DNA from: Lachnospiraceae bacterium
GTDB taxonomy: Bacteria > Bacillota > Clostridia > Lachnospirales > Lachnospiraceae
Direction of reading: 5' to 3'
Length of the DNA stretch: 60,141 nt
Assembly (NCBI GenBank): GCA_017618075.1
Contig: JAFZUY010000042.1
Location: forward strand, 1 to 60,141
Part shown: positions 34,245-43,086 of the stretch, in pieces
How the letters are laid out: each line of letters opens with the position of its first letter
How positions within the stretch are numbered: the first letter of the stretch is position 1
Position numbers and translations under genes: made by a program
Notes under the pieces: model-generated
Database searches by the model: none
The model's input: only the letters and a program-made list of their open reading frames with translations
Told to the model about the DNA's origin: nothing

Positions 34245-34771
34245 CAGAAAGCAGGATAAAGGTGTTTAGGAAGACAGAACTTAAATATATTAAAGGAAGT
34301 TTTACCATTGAATGTGCATTGATTATGCCGGTTATTCTTTTATGCATTGTTTCGATAATATGGATGATGATTTATATGTATGACGAAAATGTCGTTTACA
34401 GGGCGCTGGTACATGCTGTACTGGCAGCAGATTATCATGAGTCGGATTCAAACAACGAACTGAAGAATGAAATCGAAGAAAGAGTTTATGAGGATTTGAA
34501 AGGGCAACTTGTCGGAGTAAGCGATGCCGAAGTATTTGTAAAAGTTGGTAAGAATAAGGTTAGTGCAAGAGTTGAAGCGAAACTCGGAATGCCCAAGGAT
34601 ATCCCGGGCATGTCAGAACTGGGCGAGATAGAAGTTGAGGTAAAAGAAACGAGATTGTTTGGAGCGGATATTATTCTGGATGTCAGAAGAGCTAAGGCAG
34701 TCTATGATATAGCAGAAAAACTGGCCGGGAGTGAAAAGGATACGGAAATCCCGGAACTGGAGGGAGAATGA
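34241..34771 (+). CDS. TadE/TadF-like minor pseudopilin
   Basis: A 176-residue protein. IKGSFTIECALIMPVILLCI (residues 17-36) is a prepilin-type segment with Gly at -1 and Glu at +5. The remaining 125 residues are extracytoplasmic, acidic and predicted helical then beta. It fits the minor pilins TadE/TadF that prime or tip the pilus. ATG overlaps the TGA of the peptidase gene, and its own stop overlaps the ATG of the FHA gene by four bases, so it is deeply embedded in the operon. Confidence 0.82.
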   Translation: MTESRIKVFRKTELKYIKGSFTIECALIMPVILLCIVSIIWMMIYMYDENVVYRALVHAVLAADYHESDSNNELKNEIEERVYEDLKGQLVGVSDAEVFVKVGKNKVSARVEAKLGMPKDIPGMSELGEIEVEVKETRLFGADIILDVRRAKAVYDIAEKLAGSEKDTEIPELEGE

Positions 34772-35844
34772 AGGCGGAATGTGTAAGAGACTTAAACAGA
34801 AAATATTTGGTAATGACCGATGATTCTGATGGCTATCAGACAGAAATGCTTATAAGGAACAAAGCCGAAGGTTTTATTTCGGTAAAAAAGATTGAATGGG
34901 ATAACGAAATCAGGCTTTATTACGATATTACAGGGAAACAGTCCCTGGACAAGGGCTTTGTAAAAAGGAAAATATCTTATCAGGAACTTTCGGAACTTTT
35001 ATACTCAATTAGCTGTCAGGTAAAGGAATGTAAGAGATTGTTCCTGGATGTTTCGGGGATAATTCTTTCGCCGGAATATATCTATATGGATTTGAGTAAT
35101 GACAGATTCTATTGGATTTTTTATCCGTGTAACAGAGATTCACATGAAATTATGGATCTGGCGGAATACCTTTTGGAACACATAGATAACAGTAATCATG
35201 CGGCGGTGAGAACAGTGTATGAACTGTATCGAAGGGCAAAGGAAGGAAGTATTGATGCAGAAAACCTGTATGAAATCCTTAAGTCCGAAAACGAAGAAGA
35301 GGAAACAGTCATCACGGAAGCAAGTGAAAACATTCAAAATAGTAAAAAAGCGGTTATAAAAGAAAAAGAATTGCATAAAAGTAAAATCGAGAAAACAATC
35401 GACAGGATGTTTGATTCATTAAAATCCAAACTCTCTGAAAGAAAAACGCAGGAAAAAGATCTTGAGTATGAGAATTTAGATGAAGATTTAAGTGAGGATG
35501 ACGGTATAGTGGCCGACACGGAATTTGGCACGGTACTAATAACTCTTCCCGAAGGAAATTCCAGAAAACTAATCAGCAGAAACAATTCGATTCCGGATGC
35601 AAAACTGGATTTCTTCCCCTGCGTTTTAGGTTCCAGACAGGATTGCGTGGATATACTTTTAAATGACCGGAGTGTATCAAGGATGCATGCGCAGATAGAT
35701 GAAGCTCAAGGAAGATTGTATTTATATGATTTGAACTCAACCAACGGCACTTTTGTGAACGGGCAACGCATAAAATCGGAAGAGTATGAAATAAAGGAAG
35801 GAGACGAGATTCAGATAGGAAATGTCAGGTTTGTTCTTGCATAA
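34768..35844 (+). CDS. FHA-domain protein with DUF6382-like N-terminus
   Basis: A 358-residue cytoplasmic protein closing the Tad operon. The N-terminal 170 residues resemble DUF6382, from memory, with ELSELLYSISCQVKECKRLF (about 74-93). An acidic linker (about 170-250) follows, then a forkhead-associated domain with LGSRQDCVDILLNDRSVSRM (about 288-307) and YDLNSTNGTFVNGQRI (about 321-336), holding the Arg, Ser, His and Asn that bind phosphothreonine. It suggests control of the pilus by a Ser/Thr kinase encoded elsewhere. ATG overlaps the previous stop. No terminator was recognised after it. Confidence 0.87.
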   Translation: MKAECVRDLNRKYLVMTDDSDGYQTEMLIRNKAEGFISVKKIEWDNEIRLYYDITGKQSLDKGFVKRKISYQELSELLYSISCQVKECKRLFLDVSGIILSPEYIYMDLSNDRFYWIFYPCNRDSHEIMDLAEYLLEHIDNSNHAAVRTVYELYRRAKEGSIDAENLYEILKSENEEEETVITEASENIQNSKKAVIKEKELHKSKIEKTIDRMFDSLKSKLSERKTQEKDLEYENLDEDLSEDDGIVADTEFGTVLITLPEGNSRKLISRNNSIPDAKLDFFPCVLGSRQDCVDILLNDRSVSRMHAQIDEAQGRLYLYDLNSTNGTFVNGQRIKSEEYEIKEGDEIQIGNVRFVLA

Positions 35845-35886
35845 CGGTTTTAAAACCAAAAACAAATGCTACCGTCTTAAATTTGC

Positions 35887-35915
35887 TTGCTTATAAAAAT
35901 AGACGATATTATAAT
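35887..35915 (+). promoter_or_regulatory. promoter of the HIT-DUF3137 unit
   Basis: TTGCTT (35887-35892), 17 bases, then a perfect TATAAT (35910-35915). The start is near 35922, about 55 bases before the ATG. Confidence 0.75.
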
Positions 35916-35976
35916 TGAATATGCCGAGTAGTAAAGTATGAAAAGCTGGTAATAATACTTAATCAGGAGAAAACAA

Positions 35977-36384
35977 ATGAAAGACGATTGCATTTTTTGC
36001 AAGCTTGCAAACGGAGTATTTCCCACAAATTCAATTTATGAGGATGAGGATTTTAACGTTATTCTCGATGTAGGTCCCGCTACCAAGGGCCATGCGCTCA
36101 TTCTTCCCAAGGAGCACTATGCAAATCTTTATGAGCTTCCCGAAGAGAAGGCAGCTAAGGTTATGATTCTTGCTAAGAGACTCGCAACCAAGATGACCGA
36201 CAGACTTGGTGCCGACGGATTTAATCTGGTACAGAACAACGGTACCTGCGCAGGTCAGACTGTTTTTCATTTCCATTTTCATCTGATTCCCAGATATGAA
36301 AACGACGGTCAGAATATGCTTTGGAATCCGACATCGCCTTCAGCTGAAGAACTCGCTAACATTAAAGATATTCTTACAAAATAA
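35977..36384 (+). CDS. HIT family nucleotide hydrolase/transferase
   Basis: A 135-residue protein with the full histidine triad HFHFHLIPRY (about 99-108). CIFCKLANGVFP (4-15) gives the metal-binding Cys pair common in Hint/HIT proteins, with a later His (GHALILPKEHY, about 37-47) in the nucleotide pocket. HIT proteins hydrolyse AMP-lysine, AMP-NH2 or dinucleoside polyphosphates. The length is typical. It is co-directional with the DUF3137 gene 13 bases downstream. Confidence 0.95.
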   Translation: MKDDCIFCKLANGVFPTNSIYEDEDFNVILDVGPATKGHALILPKEHYANLYELPEEKAAKVMILAKRLATKMTDRLGADGFNLVQNNGTCAGQTVFHFHFHLIPRYENDGQNMLWNPTSPSAEELANIKDILTK

Positions 36385-36397
36385 TTAGGAGGTCTTT

Positions 36398-37318
36398 ATG
36401 GCTGAAACAACTGAAAAAACCAAAGCGAGCGTTTCCGCTGAAGAGAGCGTGAACGCACTCAGAATCAAATATCTTCAGGCAGACATAATATGGAAAGTTG
36501 TTTCCCTGCTTGTTTTTGTTGCTACAGGAGTATATGTAGTCCTTGTTTTTAAGAAGGTCATTAACCTCACGCTCTGGGGCAATTCATTAGTTGTGCTTTT
36601 GCTTCTTGTAGCAATTTTTGTCTGTGTTTATATGCTTCCCCATTTCCTTAAGATGGGCTCAAAGCATAAAGCATATTCTTCCAAGTACAAAGAGGCATTT
36701 TTAAAGCCCACACTCGAAGAAGCTTTTTCAAAGGGCGAATACAACGAAACTGAGAAAATCTCTACGAGAGATTTAACCAGAAATTCGATGATTAAAAAAG
36801 CAAAGAGTGCAGTGGCAAATGACTGTATCAGCGGAGTTTACAAAAAGATTCCGTTCTTAAGATATGATCTTGCTCTTCGTTATGGTAAGAAAAAAGCCGG
36901 TTCGGACTGCGTAATGATAGTGGCGCAAATCAAGACCCGCTTAAAATCCGAAGTGCAGATAATCGGAAACGATTTTAAAATCGGCGGAATGGATTATGAA
37001 CAACCTGAGTCTTTCTGCAAAATATTAAGTTCAAATGAGAAATTTGATTCGAAATTTTCCGTTTATGCCAAGGATCAGGACGACGGACAGAAATTCTTAA
37101 GAGATTCTCTTGCAACAAAGATAGCCAAATTCAAAGCAGGAGGTCCGATTGCATTATTCTTTGACAAAGATGAAGTAAGTCTTATCATCAGACGAAATAA
37201 GGATGCAATGGAAGCGCCTGTATACAAAAAAGTCCAGAAATCCCGCGCCGTAAAAGAGGCCAACGACGAAGTAGAAATCATAAAAGAATGGATCGAAGTT
37301 CTGGAAGACTGTATATAG
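36398..37318 (+). CDS. DUF3137 membrane protein
   Basis: A 306-residue protein with two membrane segments close together near the start (about 30-52 and 58-80) and a long cytoplasmic part. FDSKFSVYAKDQDDGQKFLR (about 209-228) matches, from memory, the most conserved part of DUF3137, whose function is unknown. A strong AGGAGG precedes ATG. It lies 13 bases after the HIT gene and ends at a bidirectional terminator. The family assignment is moderate. Confidence 0.7.
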   Translation: MAETTEKTKASVSAEESVNALRIKYLQADIIWKVVSLLVFVATGVYVVLVFKKVINLTLWGNSLVVLLLLVAIFVCVYMLPHFLKMGSKHKAYSSKYKEAFLKPTLEEAFSKGEYNETEKISTRDLTRNSMIKKAKSAVANDCISGVYKKIPFLRYDLALRYGKKKAGSDCVMIVAQIKTRLKSEVQIIGNDFKIGGMDYEQPESFCKILSSNEKFDSKFSVYAKDQDDGQKFLRDSLATKIAKFKAGGPIALFFDKDEVSLIIRRNKDAMEAPVYKKVQKSRAVKEANDEVEIIKEWIEVLEDCI

Positions 37319-37356
37319 TCTATAAGTTTTTATTTTGATAATTTGTATTGGCAGAT

Positions 37357-37391
37357 AAAAAAGAGATTCGCTGTTTAAACGAATCTCTTTT
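37357..37391. terminator. bidirectional terminator between DUF3137 and murG
   Basis: AAAAGAGATTCG (37359-37370) pairs with CGAATCTCTTTT (37380-37391), with A- and T-runs on opposite sides, between converging genes. Confidence 0.85.
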
Positions 37392-37404
37392 ATTTTTCTC
37401 CTTC

Positions 37405-38478
37405 TTATGGACGGTTAATAACCGCATCTTCAATGAGTGCAATGATTTTGTCGATTGCATTTATCTGATTACTCTCATTCATCGCTGCAATATATTTTTC
37501 TTTATTTTCATCGAGCTCTTTTACTTTTTGTACCAGTGTAATCTCGTCCAAATCTTCTTCCTGAAGAACCAGTGAAAATCCCTGGGACTCGAAGGAGTTT
37601 GCATTTAATATCTGGTCTCCTCTGCTGGCAGCCTTGGATAAAGGTATCAGGAGATTGGGCTTTCTTAAAGATAAAAGTTCACAGATGGCGTTTGCGCCGG
37701 CTCTTGAGATAACCAAATCGCTCATAGCCATTACATCTTTTAATTCACTCTTTAAATATTCGTACTGCTTGTAGCCTTCTGTGGTTAAAAGCAGATTGTC
37801 GATTCTACCATTTCCACACAGATGAACTACCTGATAATCTTTTAAGAGTTCCGGTAGTGCCTTTCTTACTGCCTTGTTAATTGCAACTGAACCTGTGCTT
37901 CCTCCGATGACCATAATGACGGGTTTTTCTTTGTTAAAACCGCACATTTCTCTTGCGGCGTCTGCATTTCCTTCGAAAAGTTCGGCTCTGACCGGTGAAC
38001 CTGTGAGTTCTGCCTTGTTTTTAGGTAATTTTTCCACGGTCTCGGGGAAATTACAGCAGACCTTGAGGGCCTTGGGAATGCAAAGCTTGTTGGCAAGTCC
38101 CGGAGTTAAATCCGATTCGTGAATGATGCAGGGAATTTTTAAACTTGCAGCCGCACGGACTATTGGAACAGCCACATATCCGCCCTTTGAAAAAACCACG
38201 TCGGGTTTTACTTCTTTTAGGTATTTTTTGGCCTCATGGTAACCCTTTATAACCTTAAAAGGATCTGTAAGATTCTTGGGGTCAAGGTATCTTCTTAATT
38301 TTCCGACGGGGACGCCATAGTAAGGAATATCAAAATCCGCGATAAGCTTCTTTTCGATTCCGTCGAGGGAACCCATATATGTTACTTCGTATCCGAGTTC
38401 TTTTAGTTTGGGAAGCAGTGCAAGATTGGGAGTAACATGACCGGCTGTACCGCCGCCGGTAAGTACTATTTTTTTCAT
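37405..38478 (-). CDS. murG: UDP-GlcNAc:lipid I GlcNAc transferase MurG
   Basis: A 357-residue GT28 enzyme. MKKIVLTGGGTAGHVTPNLA (1-20) carries the G-loop of MurG; VIMVIGGSTGSVAINKAVRK (about 185-204) is the second loop, and SRAGANAICELLSLRKPNLLI (shown in part, about 256-276) binds UDP-GlcNAc. It converts lipid I to lipid II at the inner membrane face. It stands alone, outside any division and cell-wall cluster, so it may be a second MurG or a relocated sole copy; a 36-base gap and its own terminator support a single-gene unit. Confidence 0.93.
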   Translation of the reverse strand: MKKIVLTGGGTAGHVTPNLALLPKLKELGYEVTYMGSLDGIEKKLIADFDIPYYGVPVGKLRRYLDPKNLTDPFKVIKGYHEAKKYLKEVKPDVVFSKGGYVAVPIVRAAASLKIPCIIHESDLTPGLANKLCIPKALKVCCNFPETVEKLPKNKAELTGSPVRAELFEGNADAAREMCGFNKEKPVIMVIGGSTGSVAINKAVRKALPELLKDYQVVHLCGNGRIDNLLLTTEGYKQYEYLKSELKDVMAMSDLVISRAGANAICELLSLRKPNLLIPLSKAASRGDQILNANSFESQGFSLVLQEEDLDEITLVQKVKELDENKEKYIAAMNESNQINAIDKIIALIEDAVINRP

Positions 38479-38585
38479 AATAAAACCTCTGAAATAGATT
38501 TGATGAAAATGATCATCATCGAAGAGTTATTATAGCAAAAAAACAAAGGTATTTCCATTATTTTAAAACATCCGCGTATACTCTG

Positions 38586-38614
38586 TTGAATAACACATAA
38601 AGACAGGTTATAAT
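38586..38614 (+). promoter_or_regulatory. promoter of vapBC
   Basis: TTGAAT (38586-38591), 17 bases, then a perfect TATAAT (38609-38614). The start falls inside the palindrome at 38616-38638. Confidence 0.8.
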
Positions 38615-38615
38615 G

Positions 38616-38638
38616 TATGTACAAGGCGTGTGTACATA
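38616..38638 (+). promoter_or_regulatory. palindromic operator of vapBC
   Basis: TATGTAC (38616-38622) and GTACATA (38632-38638) are perfect inverted copies 9 bases apart, between the -10 box and the AGGAGG of vapB. This is the usual place for VapB-VapC autoregulation. Confidence 0.7.
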
Positions 38639-38650
38639 AGGAGGTGTTTT

Positions 38651-38887
38651 ATGACAACTACCAAAGTATTTCAAAACGGAAACAGCCAGGCGCTTCGTAT
38701 TCCGCAAAACATGAGAACAGAGATAAAAGATTATTATATAGGTAAAATCGGAGAAATATATATAGCATATCCCGCAGATGATCCGTGGGCATGTACCCGT
38801 CAGGTAATCGGGGATTTTCCGGATGATTTTATGAATGATCGTGAACAGCCTTCATGGAATGAAGTATCACCAAGGGAGGATTTGTAG
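38651..38887 (+). CDS. vapB: VapB-type antitoxin (AbrB/SpoVT fold)
   Basis: A 78-residue protein starting MTTTKVFQNGNSQALRIPQN, the swapped-hairpin DNA-binding domain of VapB/MazE antitoxins. A short acidic tail with PWACTRQVIGDFPDDFM (about 45-61) should wrap the toxin. Start 38651 follows AAGGAGG by 5-6 bases; a start at 38630 would lie inside the operator. The gene overlaps vapC by one base (TAGTG). Confidence 0.9.
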   Translation: MTTTKVFQNGNSQALRIPQNMRTEIKDYYIGKIGEIYIAYPADDPWACTRQVIGDFPDDFMNDREQPSWNEVSPREDL

Positions 38888-39285
38888 TGTTTCTTCTTGA
38901 CACAAATATCTGCATATACCTTATGAAAAACACCTACCCAAAGCTTACGGAGAGGCTTTTTTCGTATTCGCCCTCTCAGATGGCTGTTTCTTCAATCACG
39001 GTTTTCGAACTAGAATACGGTGCAGCCAAAAGCAAATGGAGTGAAAAAACCAGACTTAATCTGGAGTTATTTTTAGCCCCTTTTACGATTATCCCTTTTG
39101 ACGGGAAAGATGCTGTGATTGCGGGACAGGTTCGAAGATATCTCGAGAAGGAGGGAACTCCGATAGGTCCCTACGACCTTCAGATTGCCTCTCAGGCGCT
39201 CTCAAGAGATATGACTGTCATTACTCACAATGTGAATGAATTCTGCAGGGTTCCCGGGATAAAAACGGAGGACTGGGTTAAGTGA
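38887..39285 (+). CDS. vapC: VapC-type PIN-domain ribonuclease toxin
   Basis: A 132-residue PIN domain. FLLDTNICIYLMK (2-14) gives the first acidic residue, FELEYG (about 40-45) the second, and PYDLQIASQAL (about 94-104) the third; the fourth position reads THNVNEF, where Asp is more usual. VapC toxins cut tRNA or rRNA. The start is GTG, directly overlapping the TAG of vapB, so production is coupled to the antitoxin. The target is unknown. Confidence 0.93.
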   Translation: MFLLDTNICIYLMKNTYPKLTERLFSYSPSQMAVSSITVFELEYGAAKSKWSEKTRLNLELFLAPFTIIPFDGKDAVIAGQVRRYLEKEGTPIGPYDLQIASQALSRDMTVITHNVNEFCRVPGIKTEDWVK

Positions 39286-39300
39286 TGCTTACGCTCGCTC

Positions 39301-39329
39301 TTGAATTAAGTCGAGTGATAAAGTATAAT
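39301..39329 (+). promoter_or_regulatory. promoter of pgi
   Basis: TTGAAT (39301-39306), 17 bases, then a perfect TATAAT (39324-39329), the same hexamers and spacing as the vapBC promoter. The start is near 39336, 64 bases before the ATG. Confidence 0.75.
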
Positions 39330-39399
39330 CCGTTAAGACGAGATAAGTTTTGCAATTCGAAAAAGAATATAAAAGATATAATCTACGGAGGATAAAAAT

Positions 39400-40980
39400 A
39401 TGGCAGAGTGGAAAAACCTCGATACACTTGAGGCATTTAAAGAGCTTCAAACAAAAGAAAAGGTCAGTGTTAAGGAAGTCATGAGCGGCGAAAATGGTGC
39501 CAAGAGAGTTAAGACTTACAGTGTGCCCATGGCAGCAGGCCTTTCATATAACTATGCTGCTAAGGCAGTTAACGATGATATTCTCGCATGTTTTGAAAAA
39601 CTTGCAGCTGAGGCTGAGCTTACGGAAAAATTCGAAGAACTTTTCAACGGCGCAGTTATCAATACAGGTGAAAAGAGACTCGTGCTTCATCATCTTACAC
39701 GTTCACAGCTCGGAAATGACGTTATCAAAGACGGTGTAAACAAGAGAGATTTCTATGTTGCACAGCAGAAGAAAATCGAAGAATTTGCCAACGATGTTCA
39801 CGCAGGCAAGATTACAAATGCTGCAGGCGAGAAATTTACCACAGTAGTTCAGATAGGTATCGGTGGATCAGATTTAGGCCCCCGTGCAATCTATATCGCC
39901 CTTGAAAACTGGGCAAAGAAAACCGGGAATTTTAACATGGAAGCTAAGTTCATCAGTAACGTAGACCCCGATGATGCAGCAGGCGTACTCGCAGGAATCG
40001 ATGTTGCTCATTCACTTTTCGTACTTGTTTCCAAGTCCGGTACAACACTTGAGACATTAACAAACGAATCATTCGTAAAAGATGCGCTTGCAAAGGCAGG
40101 CCTTGACGCTTCTAAGCATATGGTAGCAGTTACCAGCGAGACTTCACCCCTTGCTTCAAACGCGGGATACCTCAGAGCATTCTTTATGGATGACTTTATC
40201 GGCGGACGTTTCTCATCATGCTCTGCAGTAGGCGGCGCAGTTTTATCACTTGCATTTACACCCGATGTATTCGCACGTTTCTTAAACGGTGCGGCTGAGG
40301 AAGACAAGCTTGCAACAAACAAGAGCATCAAGGAAAACCCTGCAATGCTCGATGCTTTAATTGGTGTATACGAAAGAAACGTTTTAGGATTCCCTTCAAC
40401 AGCACTTCTTCCTTATTCACAGGCATTAAGCCGTTTCCCTGCACACCTTCAGCAGGCTGACATGGAATCAAACGGCAAGTCCGTTAACAGATTCGGCGAG
40501 TTCGTAAGCTATCCCACGGGTCCCGTTCTTTTCGGCGAGCCCGGTACAAACGGACAGCATTCGTTCTATCAGCTCTTACATCAGGGAACGGATATCATTC
40601 CTTTACAGTTCATCGGATTTAACGACAGCCAGTTAGGCGTTGACGTTGATATCCAGGGCAGCACAAGCCAGAAGAAACTCTGCGCTAACGTTGCGGCTCA
40701 GATTATCGCATTCGCATGTGGCAAAGATGACGAAAACAACAACAAGAAGTTCGCAGGCAACCGTCCTTCGAGTATCATCATCGGCAAGCAGTTAACTCCC
40801 GAGTCGATGGGTGCACTCCTTTCACACTTCGAAAACAAGATTATGTTCCAGGGCTTCTTATGGAACGTAAACAGCTTCGATCAGGAAGGCGTTCAGCTCG
40901 GCAAAGTCCTTGCAAAGAAGGTTCTCGCACATGATACAGACGGTGCATTAAAAGAATTCAGCGACCTCTTCGAAATCTAA
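39400..40980 (+). CDS. pgi: glucose-6-phosphate isomerase
   Basis: A 526-residue isomerase of glycolysis and gluconeogenesis. VVQIGIGGSDLGPRAIYIAL (about 148-167), LVSKSGTTLETLTNE (about 208-222), GGRFSSCSAVGG (about 268-279), FPAHLQQADMESNGKSVNRF (about 346-365) and GTNGQHSFYQLLHQGTDIIP (about 386-405) are the substrate and catalytic segments, the last two with the active-site Glu and His. It is longer than the 450-residue isomerase usual in Bacilli and nearer the long form. It has GGAGG 8 bases upstream and is monocistronic. Codon use looks strongly biased, as expected of an abundant enzyme. Confidence 0.96.
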   Translation: MAEWKNLDTLEAFKELQTKEKVSVKEVMSGENGAKRVKTYSVPMAAGLSYNYAAKAVNDDILACFEKLAAEAELTEKFEELFNGAVINTGEKRLVLHHLTRSQLGNDVIKDGVNKRDFYVAQQKKIEEFANDVHAGKITNAAGEKFTTVVQIGIGGSDLGPRAIYIALENWAKKTGNFNMEAKFISNVDPDDAAGVLAGIDVAHSLFVLVSKSGTTLETLTNESFVKDALAKAGLDASKHMVAVTSETSPLASNAGYLRAFFMDDFIGGRFSSCSAVGGAVLSLAFTPDVFARFLNGAAEEDKLATNKSIKENPAMLDALIGVYERNVLGFPSTALLPYSQALSRFPAHLQQADMESNGKSVNRFGEFVSYPTGPVLFGEPGTNGQHSFYQLLHQGTDIIPLQFIGFNDSQLGVDVDIQGSTSQKKLCANVAAQIIAFACGKDDENNNKKFAGNRPSSIIIGKQLTPESMGALLSHFENKIMFQGFLWNVNSFDQEGVQLGKVLAKKVLAHDTDGALKEFSDLFEI

Positions 40981-41000
40981 AAAATTCTCATAAAAGAAAC

Positions 41001-41035
41001 AGCCGGATACCTCAGGGTGTCCGGCTTATTTTTTT
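41001..41035 (+). terminator. terminator after pgi
   Basis: AGCCGGA (41001-41007) pairs with TCCGGCT (41020-41026), extended by ACC/GGG-type pairs inside, followed by a T-rich tract. Confidence 0.8.
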
Positions 41036-41103
41036 ATCTATAATGTTTTTCTTTTACGAGCCGATATATAGTTATAGGGTTTAGATTTTTAAGGAGTTTA
41101 GCA

Positions 41104-43086
41104 TTGATCGATCCGTTATCAATACAAAGAACATTTCTTCTTTTTGAAGCAAGCTTCTGCTTATTTGTCTCACTTTTTAACGCACTGCTTGTAATTAAAG
41201 ACAAAAAGAATTATAAAAACCAAATAATCATGGGGGGCAATTTCTTTGCCGCCATACTTCTTTTCAGTGATTTTCTGACATATGTTTATGACGGAGTACC
41301 CGGAAAGACTGCTTTTATAATGATCAGAGTGGCGAATTTCGTGCTTTTTCTGACCACGTTCCTGATTGTAATTACAATCACCATGTATGTAGCCGTTCAG
41401 CTTTTCGGAACAGCAGGATTAAAGGTAAAAATTCCCGGACAGAAGAGATTCCGCACGGTTTACTGGATTGCAGTCTTCTGTATTATTGTACTGGGTGTTT
41501 CACAGTTTACGGACCTCCTTTACTATTTTGACGAAAGCAATGCATATCACAGAAATCCCTTCTTCTTTGTAACCATGGGGCTTGTCGGAATATGCCTTCT
41601 TTTAAACATTTCCGTTCTGTTTGAAAATCGTAAAAGAGTCGATCTGGTGACATTTTTATCTATGCTCGCATATATCCTTATTCCGGGCATTGCAACCATT
41701 ATTCAGAGTATCTTTTATGGTTATTCCTTTGTAAATATCTCAATCGGATTTGTGCTCATCATAATGTTTATCGAAAACAGTTACTCGCAGAGCCAGGAGG
41801 TTTTAAGGATTTCCAAGCTCGAGGTCAGAACCGGACTTTTAAACGAGCACGGCTGCATAGGCGAACTGATGGCGCTTCGCGAAAAAGGTAAAATCTGCAA
41901 CTACTGCGCGGTATATTTTGATATATCGAAGTTTTCCTATTTCAACAGAAAATACGGAATGATTGCAGGCGATATGCTTCTTAAGAATTATTCTGCCAAA
42001 CTCAGTGAAATGCTTAAGGCGGACGAATTCCTCGCAAGAGAGGGAAGCGATCATTTTATCGCGGTTATAAAAAAAGAAAATCTCGAGGAATTACTTGAAT
42101 TCCTAAAAGAAACGGAAGTAAGCATTACATACGGCATAGGAGAAGAAAAAAGCGTTGTAGTTAAAGTGTCTTCGGTTGCCGGAGTATTCGAAATCAACGA
42201 AGAATACATGAAAGCCGAGGACATTTTATCGAACGCTTACACGGCTCTTTTATATGCCAAAACGGTCAGCAAAAAGAGCGTTGATTACATGAGCGACGAA
42301 TTAAAGGAAAGGCTTGAAAACGAGAGAAAACTCAAAGGAACTCTTTATGAAGCGCTCGAAAAGGAAGAATTTCAGGTTTATTACCAGCCCAAGATTGATA
42401 TAAACAGCAATACCCTCTGCGGCGGCGAAGCACTTGTCAGGTGGCTTCACGAAGACAACATTATTCCGCCCGAGGAATTTATTCCCGTCATGGAAAAGAA
42501 CGATTCAGTCTGTGCGCTTGACTTTTATGTTTTAAGACATGTGTGTGAGGATATAAAAGAATGGCAGAAGGAAGGACTTGAGATTCCGACAATATCGGTC
42601 AATCTTTCCAGAAGAAATCTCTCGAACGAAAATCTTGCAAAAGATATTGATAACATTGTGAAAGCTTTCGGAATTTCGAAGGATCTGATTGAGATTGAAA
42701 TAACCGAAACCAACGATGAATTCCCGACAAGGGTATTAAGAGAATTTGTTAGTTCTCTTCACGAACTCGGATACAAAGTGGCCGTGGATGATTTCGGCTG
42801 CGGCGCCGCATCGCTGTCTCTTTTAAGAGAAACCGATTTTGATACATTAAAGATTGACAAGGGATTCATTCACAGCGCGTTTGACAAGAACCTTACGATT
42901 CTGACGCATATCGTAAATCTTGCCAAAGCAATCGATATGAAAATCGTGGCTGAGGGCGTGGAAACGCAGAAGCAGAAAGAGATACTTTCGGACCTCGGCG
43001 TAAATATTGTCCAGGGATATTTCTACGACAGACCTCTTCCGAAGGATGAAATGGTCAGCAGAATGACCAACAGAATGTATAATTAA
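41104..43086 (+). CDS. membrane-bound cyclic-di-GMP phosphodiesterase (degenerate GGDEF + EAL)
   Basis: A 660-residue protein. About seven membrane segments fill residues 5-230, then a GGDEF-like domain whose signature reads REGSDHF (about 308-314), so synthesis is unlikely. A C-terminal EAL domain has EALVRW (about 444-449), ISVNLSRRNLSNENL, IEITETND, VDDFGCGAASLSLL (about 559-572), LKIDKGF and VAEGVETQKQ, all with the expected metal and catalytic residues, so it should hydrolyse c-di-GMP. The GGDEF part may sense GTP. The start codon is TTG, placed 7 bases after GGAG. Its stop overlaps the convergent birA stop by four bases. Confidence 0.92.
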   Translation: MIDPLSIQRTFLLFEASFCLFVSLFNALLVIKDKKNYKNQIIMGGNFFAAILLFSDFLTYVYDGVPGKTAFIMIRVANFVLFLTTFLIVITITMYVAVQLFGTAGLKVKIPGQKRFRTVYWIAVFCIIVLGVSQFTDLLYYFDESNAYHRNPFFFVTMGLVGICLLLNISVLFENRKRVDLVTFLSMLAYILIPGIATIIQSIFYGYSFVNISIGFVLIIMFIENSYSQSQEVLRISKLEVRTGLLNEHGCIGELMALREKGKICNYCAVYFDISKFSYFNRKYGMIAGDMLLKNYSAKLSEMLKADEFLAREGSDHFIAVIKKENLEELLEFLKETEVSITYGIGEEKSVVVKVSSVAGVFEINEEYMKAEDILSNAYTALLYAKTVSKKSVDYMSDELKERLENERKLKGTLYEALEKEEFQVYYQPKIDINSNTLCGGEALVRWLHEDNIIPPEEFIPVMEKNDSVCALDFYVLRHVCEDIKEWQKEGLEIPTISVNLSRRNLSNENLAKDIDNIVKAFGISKDLIEIEITETNDEFPTRVLREFVSSLHELGYKVAVDDFGCGAASLSLLRETDFDTLKIDKGFIHSAFDKNLTILTHIVNLAKAIDMKIVAEGVETQKQKEILSDLGVNIVQGYFYDRPLPKDEMVSRMTNRMYN

